Positions 6,545 through 14,640 are shown, counted from the stretch's first letter. The stretch: DNA of 64,000 nt from Candidatus Roizmanbacteria bacterium GW2011_GWC1_37_12 (GCA_000991135.1 LBST01000002.1:1-64000), one strand, 5' to 3'. A program made the numbers and translations. The notes: generated by a model not told the origin, from the sequence alone.

Positions 6545-8179
6545 CTAACTCTTAACTTTCTTATATATTCTTATCACCGGATGATCAAACACTGACCAGG
6601 TTTCTTCACTATTTTCATCGCTCAATCCAGCAGAAAATTCTGCCACCTTTTCGAATCCCAATCTACCACTAAACAAATTGTCATAGTATTCTTTGAGTCT
6701 CGGATAGCGACCGTTCAAGTTGGCAAATATTCTTCGCGAGGGTACAAAAATATAATCAGCTTTTTCTAAATGATCTTTTAATTCTTTTTGTAAATCGGGA
6801 CTCTCATCAAGATCATAAAAATTAAATGAGACGACTTTATAAACTTTATGAAATTTATAACTTGGAAGTTCTACTGGAATATCTACTACATTTGCTGTCT
6901 CCGAAAGAATATAGGAATTTTCAGGAATATTTTTATAAATCCACTCGGAAGCTTGAAACCTAACGTCTGGTTTTAGATAAATAGTTAAATAATTAATTCC
7001 TGGTAATAAAATTAAAAAGTAAAAAAGTAAAAATAAAGACGATAATGCAAAATGTAAAACTTTTTGATATTTAATATGTATTTTTGATATTTCATTTTTA
7101 ATATTTAATATAAGTAATATGGCAAAAACGGTTAAAATAGGAAATACCGGCGCCATAAACCGTACCCACTTGGCAAACAAAAATGCATTCGGCAAAAAAT
7201 AAACAAAAAAAGCCAGCCTTAGGAAATTAATTTTCCTATCCCGCCACCCTACACCCATGAGTCCAATAAGTCCAATCAGTCCAATTCCCCAGCCCAACGC
7301 ATATGGAAACACCTTTGTTAACTGAAACCACACTTGAACTGTTCCAACAAACTGCCTCATATAAAAAACTAGAGTTTTTCCCAAAGCAACATCGCTCTCA
7401 TACCTCATCGAGCTTAAAAACTCTTGCCAATTGAGAAGGTTGTGGGGAGAGAAAATTAGTGCAAAAAAAAATGAGACGACTATTGTCATTCCGACCAAGC
7501 GAAGCGCGTGGAGAGATCTTACAAAAAGATTTCTCGACTTCGCTCGAAATGACAAAACAATAATAGATACCGCCGGAACTACTAAAAATATTACCGCCGA
7601 CATCTTCGTCGCGATTGCCAGACCGCAAAAGAAAGAATTTAGAATTATGAATTTAGAATTATGAATTCTATTATCTGAATAAATCAAAGATAAATATACA
7701 ACCGCCGAATAAAACATCATCAGTAGTGATTCAGTCGTGCCAAAATGAGCCAATTGAATCGCATAAGGAGAAAATATCACTGCCAACCATGCCATCCAAT
7801 TATTTTCTTTTTTTGATACAAAATTTATAATCTTTATAATAATTATCGTCGTTATGATTGAAGCAATAGCCGAAATTATTCGCAAAGCCAGCGTTGGATT
7901 TATTTTCATCAACCAAACTATACCGTACCCGAGATAAAGCGGAAGTTGCCCGTATGCGAAAAAATGGGGATTGCCACATTCACGAAAATTCGAAATTCGA
8001 AATTCGAAATTCGAAATTACGCAATTCAGCCCCTGAATTGCGGTCGCCATATTTCTCTCATCCGGATGCATTGGATAAGGAAGACCCCAATCAAGATTTA
8101 CAAATCTGGAATAAACCAATAAACCAATAACCAATAACCAAATAAACACCCCCCACATTCTGTTGATTTTCCTAAGCAT
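6545..8179 (-). CDS. GT39/ArnT-like polytopic membrane glycosyltransferase
   Basis: This is a GT-C-fold glycosyltransferase of the dolichyl-phosphate mannosyltransferase type, expected to transfer a sugar from a polyprenyl-phosphate donor outside the membrane. An N-terminal span leads to a loop with the acidic motif HPDERN (about residues 38-43), the family's catalytic DE position. About ten hydrophobic spans and a soluble C-terminal region follow. The gene carries an exceptional load of embedded repeats: an (AAATTCG)n tract near the N terminus, an AATTTAGAATTATG repeat and a full palindromic TGTCATTCCGA element mid-gene, and a GGACTTATT repeat. All stay in frame. It is divergent from rpsF with 22 bp between the starts. 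Confidence 0.8.
   Translation of the reverse strand: MLRKINRMWGVFIWLLVIGLLVYSRFVNLDWGLPYPMHPDERNMATAIQGLNCVISNFEFRISNFRECGNPHFFAYGQLPLYLGYGIVWLMKINPTLALRIISAIASIITTIIIIKIINFVSKKENNWMAWLAVIFSPYAIQLAHFGTTESLLMMFYSAVVYLSLIYSDNRIHNSKFIILNSFFCGLAIATKMSAVIFLVVPAVSIIVLSFRAKSRNLFVRSLHALRLVGMTIVVSFFFALIFSPHNLLNWQEFLSSMRYESDVALGKTLVFYMRQFVGTVQVWFQLTKVFPYALGWGIGLIGLIGLMGVGWRDRKINFLRLAFFVYFLPNAFLFAKWVRFMAPVFPILTVFAILLILNIKNEISKIHIKYQKVLHFALSSLFLLFYFLILLPGINYLTIYLKPDVRFQASEWIYKNIPENSYILSETANVVDIPVELPSYKFHKVYKVVSFNFYDLDESPDLQKELKDHLEKADYIFVPSRRIFANLNGRYPRLKEYYDNLFSGRLGFEKVAEFSAGLSDENSEETWSVFDHPVIRIYKKVKS
7484..7554. repeat. TGTCATTCCGA palindromic element inside the GT39 gene
   Basis: This is an imperfect inverted repeat bounded by TGTCATTCCGA and TCGAAATGACA, with inner arms GAGAGATCTT/AAGATTTCTC. 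It is translated in frame as FRAKSRNLFVRSLHALRLVG, and a related half-element is at 3597-3654. In-frame palindromes of this kind resemble the Rickettsia palindromic elements in behaviour. Confidence 0.75.
7986..8020. repeat. (AAATTCG)n heptanucleotide tandem repeat in the GT39 gene
   Basis: Four perfect 7-bp units and a degenerate fifth are read in frame as an ISNFEFRISNF-type peptide just after the catalytic acidic motif. Unit copy number could vary between strains; changes by three units keep the frame. Confidence 0.8.
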
Positions 8180-8201
8180 AAATAGTATTATATTACAGAT
8201 T

Positions 8202-8456
8202 ATGAACTATGAACTAACCTTTCTTCTTAAAGAAGAAGCAGAATTGAAAAACATCAAAGATTTGGTCGAATCTTTTGCCAAAATAACCGGCGAGGAAAAG
8301 TGGGGCGAAAAAACCCTTGCTTTTTCTATCAAAAAAAATAATCGCGCTTATTTCTATAATTTTAACCTCGAACTTTCCAAAGAAAAAACCAACGAATTGA
8401 AAAAAAAGCTTAACTTCAATGAAAAATTAATAAGATATTTATTATTAGTTAAATAA
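8202..8456 (+). CDS. rpsF: Ribosomal protein bS6
   Basis: The sequence MNYELTFLLKEE starts like bS6 and ends with the YLLLVK strand typical of a short bS6, and the gene is followed by ssb and rpsR, the conserved S6-SSB-S18 order. I start at the ATG at 8202 instead of the track's TTG at 8163, which would overlap the divergent GT39 gene. At 84 aa it is at the short end of the family, with loop regions trimmed. It is the first gene of a three-gene operon. Confidence 0.88.
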   Translation: MNYELTFLLKEEAELKNIKDLVESFAKITGEEKWGEKTLAFSIKKNNRAYFYNFNLELSKEKTNELKKKLNFNEKLIRYLLLVK

Positions 8457-8461
8457 GAATT

Positions 8462-8938
8462 ATGGCAAGCAGATCTTTAAATCGGGTCATCTTAATTGGA
8501 AATTTGACTCGTGATCCAGAGCTAAAATATACACCGGCTGGAACCGCCGTCTGTACTTTCGGAGTCGCCACTAACCGCAGCTGGACGACGGCCGACGGCT
8601 CGACAAAAGAAGACGTCCAATACCACCGAATAGTTGCCTGGCAAAAATTAGCCGAACTCTGCGGTAAGCTTCTAACAAAGGGAAGGAAAGTTTTCCTCGA
8701 AGGAAGATTGACTTACCGAAGCTTTACAGGTAAAGACGGTCAACAAAGATCAATCACCGAAATAGTTCTTGATGATTTTATCGTCTTTAGCGATGGAAAA
8801 AGAGTCGCTGTGGGAGAAGAAAAAACAGAAAAAGAAGAACCCGTAGCTTCAGAAACACCCATAGAAACCAAACCCGAAAAAGAGAAAAAGGAAAAATCAG
8901 ATGAAGAAGATGTCAACCCTGACGATATTCCCTTTTAA
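8462..8938 (+). CDS. ssb: Single-stranded DNA-binding protein
   Basis: SSB coats single-stranded DNA in replication and repair and recruits partners through its C-terminal tip. The OB fold spans about residues 1-110 (RVILIGNLTRDPELKYTPAG, then YHRIVAWQKLAE and GRKVFLEGRL). It is followed by an acidic, Lys/Glu-rich linker and the canonical DDIPF tip. Spacing is 5 nt from rpsF and 5 nt to rpsR, as expected of the conserved operon. Confidence 0.97.
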   Translation: MASRSLNRVILIGNLTRDPELKYTPAGTAVCTFGVATNRSWTTADGSTKEDVQYHRIVAWQKLAELCGKLLTKGRKVFLEGRLTYRSFTGKDGQQRSITEIVLDDFIVFSDGKRVAVGEEKTEKEEPVASETPIETKPEKEKKEKSDEEDVNPDDIPF

Positions 8939-8943
8939 ATCTT

Positions 8944-9150
8944 ATGAAATGTTTTTTTTGTCAATATAAAACTAATCCTAGCTTTAAAGATACTGAAAAT
9001 CTGGAAAAATTTTTGAGCCCTAGGAAAAAGCTTATAGGCCGGGAAAGATCTAATTTGTGCGCCAAACACCAAAGATCTTTGACCAAAGAAATAAAATATG
9101 CACGTTATCTCGGCCTAATTCCTTACGTATCATATCAGGGTTTACGCTAA
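8944..9150 (+). CDS. rpsR: Ribosomal protein bS18 (zinc-ligand form)
   Basis: This 68-aa protein has the bS18 core (FLSPRKKLIGRERSNLC, then KHQRSLTKEIKYARYLGLIPYV). Cys3, Cys6, Cys39 and His42 form a likely zinc site, marking the C+ form. It pairs with bS6 on the 30S platform. In many bacteria rplI (bL9) follows; here an unrelated gene follows, which matches the known absence of bL9 in several CPR lineages. Confidence 0.95.
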   Translation: MKCFFCQYKTNPSFKDTENLEKFLSPRKKLIGRERSNLCAKHQRSLTKEIKYARYLGLIPYVSYQGLR

Positions 9151-9163
9151 CTGTTTTTTCTAC

Positions 9164-9169
9164 TATACT
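9164..9169 (+). promoter_or_regulatory. -10 box upstream of the 9177 gene
   Basis: TATACT lies 7 nt before the ATG at 9177, in the short gap after rpsR. Confidence 0.4.
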
Positions 9170-9176
9170 GTAGTTT

Positions 9177-9890
9177 ATGACCATTACCTATAATCTACCT
9201 GACGAAACCGTTATTCTCGTAAAAGAAGGGTTTAAGGTCGATTTTCAAACTCTCCTTCTTGAAAAAAAGGTCGGCAAAGACCTAGAAATAAATATTTCCA
9301 AAGAACTCGACATTGACCCAAAAAATATCTTTCGTCATCTCAAAAAATTAGTCGGAGAAAAAATTGACAAAGGCAGTCTTTTAGCGGAAAAAAAAGGAAT
9401 TTTTTCGACAAAAAAATTCTTTTCACCTGAATCCGGAATAGTCAAAGAAATCGACCATAATAAAGGAATTCTCGTCATTTCGACGGTTGGCAAGGAAAAA
9501 AATAAAATTCTATCTCCTTTTAAGGGAGAAATAGAAAAAGTCGATAAGTATTCTCTTCAAATTAAAATTAATAAAGGAGAAGAATTTCCGGTGAAAAACC
9601 CTTCGTCCGATTTTGGCGGAGAAGTAATTTATTTTGACCCATCTTTGACTCAATCTGCGCTTGAGCTTTCAAAAAAAATTATTCTCACAGATCACATCAC
9701 CTCATATATCCAAGTAAAAACCGAAGCAATGGGTGCTAAAGGCTTCGTCACTTTAGAAAAATTGCCGGAGAAAACCGACGTCTTTACAACCACTATTAAA
9801 AATCTAGAAGACTTTAAAAAAATAGTAAAACTTGGCTATCCCTATTGCACAGTTATTGCTCAATCTGCTAAGATTTATTTTTATCAATGA
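9177..9890 (+). CDS. Conserved hypothetical protein with barrel-sandwich-like repeats
   Basis: I do not recognise a named family. The middle of the protein reads like a biotinyl/lipoyl-type barrel-sandwich: GSLLAEKKGIFSTKKFFSPESGIVKEID, then ILSPFKGEIEKVDKYSLQIKI, each with a G-x-V/I-x-x-I/V turn like those around lipoyl lysines, but without a modified Lys in place. There is no signal peptide and no membrane span. The stop overlaps the ctpA start by 4 nt, so the two are coupled and may share a role. A scaffold or binding protein for the protease is possible but unproven. Confidence 0.6.
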   Translation: MTITYNLPDETVILVKEGFKVDFQTLLLEKKVGKDLEINISKELDIDPKNIFRHLKKLVGEKIDKGSLLAEKKGIFSTKKFFSPESGIVKEIDHNKGILVISTVGKEKNKILSPFKGEIEKVDKYSLQIKINKGEEFPVKNPSSDFGGEVIYFDPSLTQSALELSKKIILTDHITSYIQVKTEAMGAKGFVTLEKLPEKTDVFTTTIKNLEDFKKIVKLGYPYCTVIAQSAKIYFYQ

Positions 9891-11035
9891 AAAATTTTAA
9901 GATCAAGCTCGTCAATTTTATTTTTGTCACCGCCTTCATTGTCATAATATTTGGCGGCGGTTATAGATTGGGTCAATACCAGACTCTTTCTAAATTTTCT
10001 TCGCAGACTACCTCCAACAATAAGGCCGTCCCTGTAACTGATTTTAGTTTGTTTTGGAATGTCTGGAGCATATTAGATGAAAAATTTGTTGATAAAAAAA
10101 AGCTCGATTCTAAAAAAATGTTTTACGGAGCGATAAAAGGAATGGTTGCCGCGCTTGAAGACCCTTACACTTTTTTCTTAACTCCCGAAGAAAACGCTCA
10201 ATCAAAGGACGATCTTTCTGGTAAATTTGAAGGAATCGGAGCCCAGCTCGGACTAAAAGATGGGCGGGTCGTTGTCATAGCCCCTCTAAAAAACTCACCG
10301 GCGGAAAAATCCGGAGTCAGAGCTGGAGATTTTATCAACGAAGTTGATGGTCAGAAAACAACCGGTTGGACTTTACCCCAAGCCGTCTCAAAGATACGCG
10401 GGACTAAAGGCACTAAGGTCAAATTAACTCTCGAAAGAAACGAGAAAGAATTCGAACTGACAATCGTTCGGGATCAAATTATTGTCTCATCGGTAGAGCT
10501 TTCATTTGAAAAAAATTTAGCGATACTAAAACTCAACCAATTTGGTGAAAATACAAATTCGGAATGGGACAAAGCCGTTGAAGAAATCAAAGACAGATGG
10601 TCAAAAAAGGAGATTAAAGGAATGGTTTTGGATTTGAGAGATAATCCAGGGGGTTATTTAGAAAGTTCAGTTTACCTGACTTCCGAATTTTTGTCACGGG
10701 GAAAACTAATCGTCAAACAAGAATCAACTGTTAATCCTTATCGTGACTATCTGGTTGAAAGAGATGGACAATTAGTGGATATTCCTTTATCGATCTTAAT
10801 CAATAAAGGATCAGCTTCGGCGAGCGAGATATTGGCAGGATCACTACGCGACCATAAACGGGCTAAGTTAATTGGCGAAAAAAGTTTTGGTAAAGGATCT
10901 GTTCAAGAGGCTCTTGACTTAAAAAGTGGCGCCGGACTACACATTACCATTGCCAAATGGATTTTGCCAAAAGGCGACTGGATCAACAGCAAAGGAATTG
11001 AACCGAATATCAAGGTAGAAAACGAAATAAAATAA
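9887..11035 (+). CDS. ctpA: S41-family C-terminal processing protease (CtpA type)
   Basis: A membrane-anchored periplasmic/extracellular serine protease with a Ser-Lys dyad. One N-terminal span (about residues 7-26) serves as signal anchor. Then come a helical N domain with DPYTFFLTPEE, a PDZ domain (GIGAQLGLKDGRVVV to KVKLTLERNEKEF), and the S41 catalytic core with GSASASEILAGSLRD (about 308-322) and the Lys in GEKSFGKGSVQEA. Length (382 aa) is typical. It lies between a coupled hypothetical gene and an HtrA protease, forming a small envelope protein-quality unit. Confidence 0.93.
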   Translation: MKNFKIKLVNFIFVTAFIVIIFGGGYRLGQYQTLSKFSSQTTSNNKAVPVTDFSLFWNVWSILDEKFVDKKKLDSKKMFYGAIKGMVAALEDPYTFFLTPEENAQSKDDLSGKFEGIGAQLGLKDGRVVVIAPLKNSPAEKSGVRAGDFINEVDGQKTTGWTLPQAVSKIRGTKGTKVKLTLERNEKEFELTIVRDQIIVSSVELSFEKNLAILKLNQFGENTNSEWDKAVEEIKDRWSKKEIKGMVLDLRDNPGGYLESSVYLTSEFLSRGKLIVKQESTVNPYRDYLVERDGQLVDIPLSILINKGSASASEILAGSLRDHKRAKLIGEKSFGKGSVQEALDLKSGAGLHITIAKWILPKGDWINSKGIEPNIKVENEIK

Positions 11036-11044
11036 TACTGTAAT

Positions 11045-12124
11045 ATGAAAAAATTTCTTTTTCTTTTAGCCGCTATAATAATACTTATTTCTGTTGACCA
11101 ACGTTTTAATCTTTTCCCCAACCTATCTAAGACTGCGACTAATCCATTGGTTGAAAAACAAACCGTTGTCTACGAAGAATCAGTCATCACAAAAGTTGTC
11201 GAAGAATCATTGCCATCAGTTGTCACCGTCGGAATAAACACAACCGTTGAGCGGATTCCAGGGAAAACCGAAAAAATAGAAAAAAATATCGGAAGCGGGT
11301 TTATTATCGGCGACGGTCTTATCATCACCAACAAACATGTAGTTTCAGAAACAGATGCAACATATCAAGTTTTAACCAACGATAAGAAGAAATATAATGT
11401 TGAAAAAATTTATCGTGATCCTTTAAACGATCTAGCTATTTTAAAAATTACCATAGTCCCTAATTCTCTCAAATCCCTCAAGCTAGGCGACTCTGATAAC
11501 TTAAAATTAGGCCAGCTAGTAATAGCGATCGGCACACCTTTGGGTGAATTTACAAATACAGTAACATCCGGAATTATCTCTGGGCTAGGCCGGGGGATAA
11601 CTGCCGGAAGCCCATATGAGGAATTTGTTGAAAAACTTGATAATGTTATTCAGACCGACGCGGCTATTAATCCGGGCAATTCCGGAGGACCGCTTTTAAA
11701 TTCTAAAGGTGAGGTAATCGGAGTCAATGCGGCAATTGCCCAGTCCGGACAGAATATCGGATTCGCCATCCCCGTAAATGTCGTAAAAAACCTAATTGAA
11801 AATTTTAATAAAAACGGTGGCAGTTTTGAAAGGCCTTATATCGGTGTTCGATATAAGATGATCGATAAACAAACAGCCATTCTTAATGATATTGTTGAAG
11901 GCGCCTATATTGTTGAAGTAGTTGAAAACTCCCCAGCTAAAAAAGCCGGACTTCAAGAGGAAGATATTATTATTGAGTTTGACGGCAAAAAAGTCAAAGG
12001 CACAGACAACCAAGAATTAACCAAAGCAATAATGGATAAAAAAGTAGGCCAGAAAGTAGTTGTTAAAGTCTGGAGAAATAAGGAAGTGAAAACATTTAAT
12101 CTGACTCTTGAAGCTGGAAAATAA
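11045..12124 (+). CDS. htrA: HtrA/DegP-type trypsin-like serine protease with PDZ domain
   Basis: An envelope protease/chaperone that handles misfolded exported proteins. An N-terminal signal anchor (about residues 3-17) is followed by a trypsin-like domain with His98 (TNKHVV), Asp129 (NDLAIL) and Ser213 (NPGNSGGP). One PDZ domain fills the C-terminal third (YIVEVVENSPAKKAGLQEEDII). The architecture and 359-aa length match single-PDZ HtrA proteins such as DegS. It starts 9 nt after ctpA and is probably co-transcribed with it. Confidence 0.95.
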   Translation: MKKFLFLLAAIIILISVDQRFNLFPNLSKTATNPLVEKQTVVYEESVITKVVEESLPSVVTVGINTTVERIPGKTEKIEKNIGSGFIIGDGLIITNKHVVSETDATYQVLTNDKKKYNVEKIYRDPLNDLAILKITIVPNSLKSLKLGDSDNLKLGQLVIAIGTPLGEFTNTVTSGIISGLGRGITAGSPYEEFVEKLDNVIQTDAAINPGNSGGPLLNSKGEVIGVNAAIAQSGQNIGFAIPVNVVKNLIENFNKNGGSFERPYIGVRYKMIDKQTAILNDIVEGAYIVEVVENSPAKKAGLQEEDIIIEFDGKKVKGTDNQELTKAIMDKKVGQKVVVKVWRNKEVKTFNLTLEAGK

Positions 12125-12189
12125 CTAGATCAAAAATTGACTCTTTCTCTGTTAATGAACTTTTCATTATCAAATACTAATTTGAGTAT

Positions 12190-12301
12190 TCAGCCTTTGG
12201 GAATATAATCTTTTCCATCAAGCAGATCTTCTAGATTAAATGGAACAATTTTATCAGGATTAAAATATTCTCCATGCCTGACAAGATATATTGTTAACAC
12301 T
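12190..12301 (-). pseudogene. N-terminal remnant of a histidine phosphatase
   Basis: Starting at a GTG at 12301, the minus strand encodes VLTIYLVRHGEYFNPDKIV, which carries the RHG(E) signature at the usual N-terminal position of the phosphoglycerate-mutase-like histidine phosphatase superfamily. The frame stops after about 36 residues. Nothing else of the domain is found downstream, so this is a gene relic in the 246-bp gap between htrA and the next gene. Confidence 0.45.
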
Positions 12302-12355
12302 TTAAAATGATAACAAAAAAACCTTGAAAAAATAACAGTTCTGAAAATTAAAGAA

Positions 12356-12364
12356 TGATATAAT
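12356..12364 (+). promoter_or_regulatory. Extended -10 box of the 12371 gene
   Basis: TGA-TATAAT ends 6 nt before the ATG at 12371, which would give a leaderless transcript. Confidence 0.55.
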
Positions 12365-12370
12365 ACTAAT

Positions 12371-12988
12371 ATGCCTGAAACCCTGTTCCGACAGCCCAAA
12401 AGTACTAAATTTAATCAAGGTAGAAATCGATTTTTAATAAATTCTCCTGAACAACTCCCTGAATTAATGAAAAAAAAAGTTACTTACGAAATAAATGAAT
12501 TACAACATCATCATAACCATAAAGCAAAATTTGCATTTCGACTTCCTCAAGAGCTACATTTTATACCTTTGTTTGAGCAGGTTTTATTTAATGAACTTGT
12601 TTCGTATCATAATACTCATGCAACAAAAGAAAGATTTGTTCACCCAGATACTTTTATGTTATTAGATAAGGATTTTTGTAAATATATTCCTAGAAAAACG
12701 GGTGCCAGATTACCAATGGAAACCTATTCCGAACATGAAGCGAAACACTGGTTTGAGATAGAAGCAGATAATCAATATAAAAAAGGTTCAAATTTAGTTT
12801 TATTTGAACTTTATTGGATTACAGTACCAGATACGAAAATTAAAGCACTTATATGTCAAGCTACTAATTTATCTAGCGTACATTATAAATCACGCATTAT
12901 GGAAACTTTAATGGGACCTAATTATCCTTCTGGACCAGACTTTAATGATTTAGAATTAGTTTCAGTAAAAATGGACAAATATCATTAA
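12371..12988 (+). CDS. Hypothetical protein (205 aa)
   Basis: I do not recognise this protein. It has no signal peptide or membrane segment. It is His-rich (ELQHHHNHKAKF near residue 45, plus several further His residues) and ends KMDKYH. A consensus extended -10 element lies just upstream, supporting expression. After its TAA stop, the same frame stays open for 54 more codons with protein-like composition (12989-13153), so the gene may once have been longer. The base composition is more AT-rich than its neighbours, which could indicate recent acquisition. Confidence 0.55.
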   Translation: MPETLFRQPKSTKFNQGRNRFLINSPEQLPELMKKKVTYEINELQHHHNHKAKFAFRLPQELHFIPLFEQVLFNELVSYHNTHATKERFVHPDTFMLLDKDFCKYIPRKTGARLPMETYSEHEAKHWFEIEADNQYKKGSNLVLFELYWITVPDTKIKALICQATNLSSVHYKSRIMETLMGPNYPSGPDFNDLELVSVKMDKYH

Positions 12989-13153
12989 TTATTAAATAAA
13001 ATTAAAGCATTCTTTATAAAACGAATTAAAGCCAAACAACAAGGCCTATTTTTTTTAAAAACTCCAGTAGATTTGGAACAAGCTTTAGTTTCTTTACACA
13101 AGCAATGGAAAAAGAATAATGCTTATAGGATAAACATGAATGTATATCCATAA
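12989..13153 (+). other. In-frame open extension after the 12371 ORF stop
   Basis: Directly after TAA at 12986, the same frame encodes LLNKIKAFFIKRIKAKQQGLF and more to TAA at 13151. It has no ATG near its beginning, so it would be translated only by readthrough or is a decayed C terminus of the upstream gene. Confidence 0.35.
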
Positions 13154-13185
13154 TAATGTTTAAAAAAGATTAAGCAAATATATTG

Positions 13186-13194
13186 TGATATAAT
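13186..13194 (+). promoter_or_regulatory. Extended -10 promoter of the hisS leader
   Basis: TGA-TATAAT ends 6 nt before the leader-peptide ATG at 13201. Transcription starting 6-8 nt downstream would begin at or near that ATG. Confidence 0.65.
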
Positions 13195-13200
13195 TGACCT

Positions 13201-13257
13201 ATGAAAATATTTTGTTTATCAAATGGTGTTCATCATTTCCTTCCTAACGGAGGGTAA
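13201..13257 (+). CDS. hisS leader peptide with tandem His codons
   Basis: The ORF encodes MKIFCLSNGVHHFLPNGG, 18 residues ending in TAA. Two adjacent His codons (CAT CAT, 13231-13236) lie immediately before the first arm of the attenuator hairpins, and the stop codon overlaps arm 2. That is the geometry of classical his/trp leader peptides: stalling at His codons covers arm 1, while finishing translation covers arm 2. No Shine-Dalgarno is visible; the -10 box is so close that the message is probably leaderless. Confidence 0.75.
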   Translation: MKIFCLSNGVHHFLPNGG

Positions 13258-13303
13258 TGTTTATTCTATAAAAATAGACCCTCCGAAAGGAGGGATTTTT
13301 TTT
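13239..13303 (+). promoter_or_regulatory. Transcription attenuator controlling hisS
   Basis: Three mutually exclusive hairpins can form. Arm 1 CCTTCC (13239-13244) pairs with arm 2 GGAGGG (13249-13254). Arm 2, as CGGAGGGT (13248-13255), pairs perfectly with arm 3 ACCCTCCG (13278-13285). Arm 3 CCCTCC (13279-13284) pairs with arm 4 GGAGGG (13289-13294) over a GAAA loop, followed by eight T residues, a Rho-independent terminator. Low charged tRNA-His should stall the ribosome on the leader and favour 2:3 antitermination, raising hisS expression. Confidence 0.8.
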
Positions 13304-13315
13304 AGTTATAAATTG

Positions 13316-13321
13316 TATAAT
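13316..13321 (+). promoter_or_regulatory. Possible second hisS promoter downstream of the attenuator
   Basis: TATAAT ends 8 nt before the hisS ATG and lies after the terminator. If active, it would give attenuation-independent basal hisS expression. Confidence 0.35.
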
Positions 13322-13329
13322 TAAACAAT

Positions 13330-14640
13330 ATGAGCACAAAAATTCAAAAATTAGCCGGATTCAGAGATTATTTTGCCGAGGACGTTAAAATCAGAGAATA
13401 CGTTATTAACGTTTTCAAAAAAGTTTTTGAAAAATACGGCTATGAGCCTTTGGAAACTCCGGCTCTTGAACCTTCCAGTATTTTCGTTGGCGAGCTTGGT
13501 GACGAGGCGGAAAAACTATTCTATAGGTTTAAGGATCAAGGAGGACGCGACGTCATGCTTAAATACGACGTAATGACCTCAATGTGCCGAGCCGTCGCTG
13601 AAAACATCAATAAAATTACTTTCCCATATAAACGCTACCAGATCCAAAGCGTCTGGCGAAGTGAAAAACCGCAAAGAGGAAGATTTCGAGAATTCACCCA
13701 ATGCGATGCCGATACAATCGGAAGCCCTGACGTCAACTGCGACGCCGAATTCATCCAAATGGGAATTGAGGCTTTAAAAAATTTAGGTTTTCAGGATTTT
13801 CGAGCCAATATCAATAATAGAAAACTTATGAACGGAATCATCCAATTTGCCGGAGCCTCGATAAAAGAGTTTATTCCTATCTGCATTTCTATCGATAAAT
13901 TACCAAAAATAGGCAAAGAAAAAGTTAAAAAAGAGTTAATAGAAAAAAGAGGGATTAAAGCTGAAATCGCAGAAAAAATTTTAGAGATTTTTTCTTTATC
14001 AGGCAATACCGATGAATTACTATTCAAATTTAAAAAACAGTTAAAAAATATCCCGATTGCTATTGAAGGATTAAACGAACTCGAGACTATATTTAATTAT
14101 TTTGCAGCGGTCGGCTTGGAAACAAAATATTTTCAATTTACTCCCTATATAGCTCGTGGATTGGCTTATTATACCGGGCCAGTTTGGGAATTTGAAATTA
14201 TCGAAGGAGACATCGGTTCGGTCGCTGGTTGCGGACGATATGACGATATTATTGGCAAATTTATTGGCAAATCTGTTCCTGCAACCGGCGGGTCTTTCGG
14301 TATTGAAAGATTAGTAGAAGTAATTAAGCAAAGAAAAATGATTCAAACTTCAAGTAATATTGTTAAAATATTGGTAAGTATATTTAATATTGATTTTTTC
14401 AATAATTCCTTAAAAATCGCTGATCAATTAAGGAAAAATAATATTTCTACTATTCTTTACCCTGTTATTAACGACAAACTCAATAAACAACTCAAATATG
14501 CAGATAGAAAAGGTATTCCTTATGTAGTTATCATCGGGCCGGAAGAAGTAGCAAAAAATGTCGTAAAACTGAAAAATATGAAAACAGGGGAACAAAAAAC
14601 ATTAAGTATAGAAGAAACAATTGAAACAGTTAAAACTTAA
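13330..14640 (+). CDS. hisS: Histidyl-tRNA synthetase
   Basis: This class II synthetase charges tRNA-His. Motif 2 is at YQIQSVWRSEKPQRGRFREFTQCD (about residues 100-123), the histidine-specific block at RGLAYYTGPVWEF (about 277-289), motif 3 at GGSFGIERL, and the anticodon-binding domain at the C terminus (ILVSIFNIDFFNNSLKIADQLR to the end). Length 436 aa is normal. It is preceded by a His-codon leader peptide and terminator, so it is likely induced by histidine starvation. Its last codons run into the MITE-like repeat, and prfA follows after that repeat. Confidence 0.96.
   Translation: MSTKIQKLAGFRDYFAEDVKIREYVINVFKKVFEKYGYEPLETPALEPSSIFVGELGDEAEKLFYRFKDQGGRDVMLKYDVMTSMCRAVAENINKITFPYKRYQIQSVWRSEKPQRGRFREFTQCDADTIGSPDVNCDAEFIQMGIEALKNLGFQDFRANINNRKLMNGIIQFAGASIKEFIPICISIDKLPKIGKEKVKKELIEKRGIKAEIAEKILEIFSLSGNTDELLFKFKKQLKNIPIAIEGLNELETIFNYFAAVGLETKYFQFTPYIARGLAYYTGPVWEFEIIEGDIGSVAGCGRYDDIIGKFIGKSVPATGGSFGIERLVEVIKQRKMIQTSSNIVKILVSIFNIDFFNNSLKIADQLRKNNISTILYPVINDKLNKQLKYADRKGIPYVVIIGPEEVAKNVVKLKNMKTGEQKTLSIEETIETVKT

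Noticed and set aside
7986-8020. CRISPR-like repeat array
   Set aside because: Units are 7 bp without spacers and are translated in the GT39 gene; no cas genes are present. No CRISPR array was seen in the window.
12190-12399. Complete 69-aa minus-strand gene
   Set aside because: Only the VRHGE-bearing portion from the GTG at 12301 looks like protein; the upstream residues read through the promoter of the 12371 gene, so it is treated as a phosphatase remnant.
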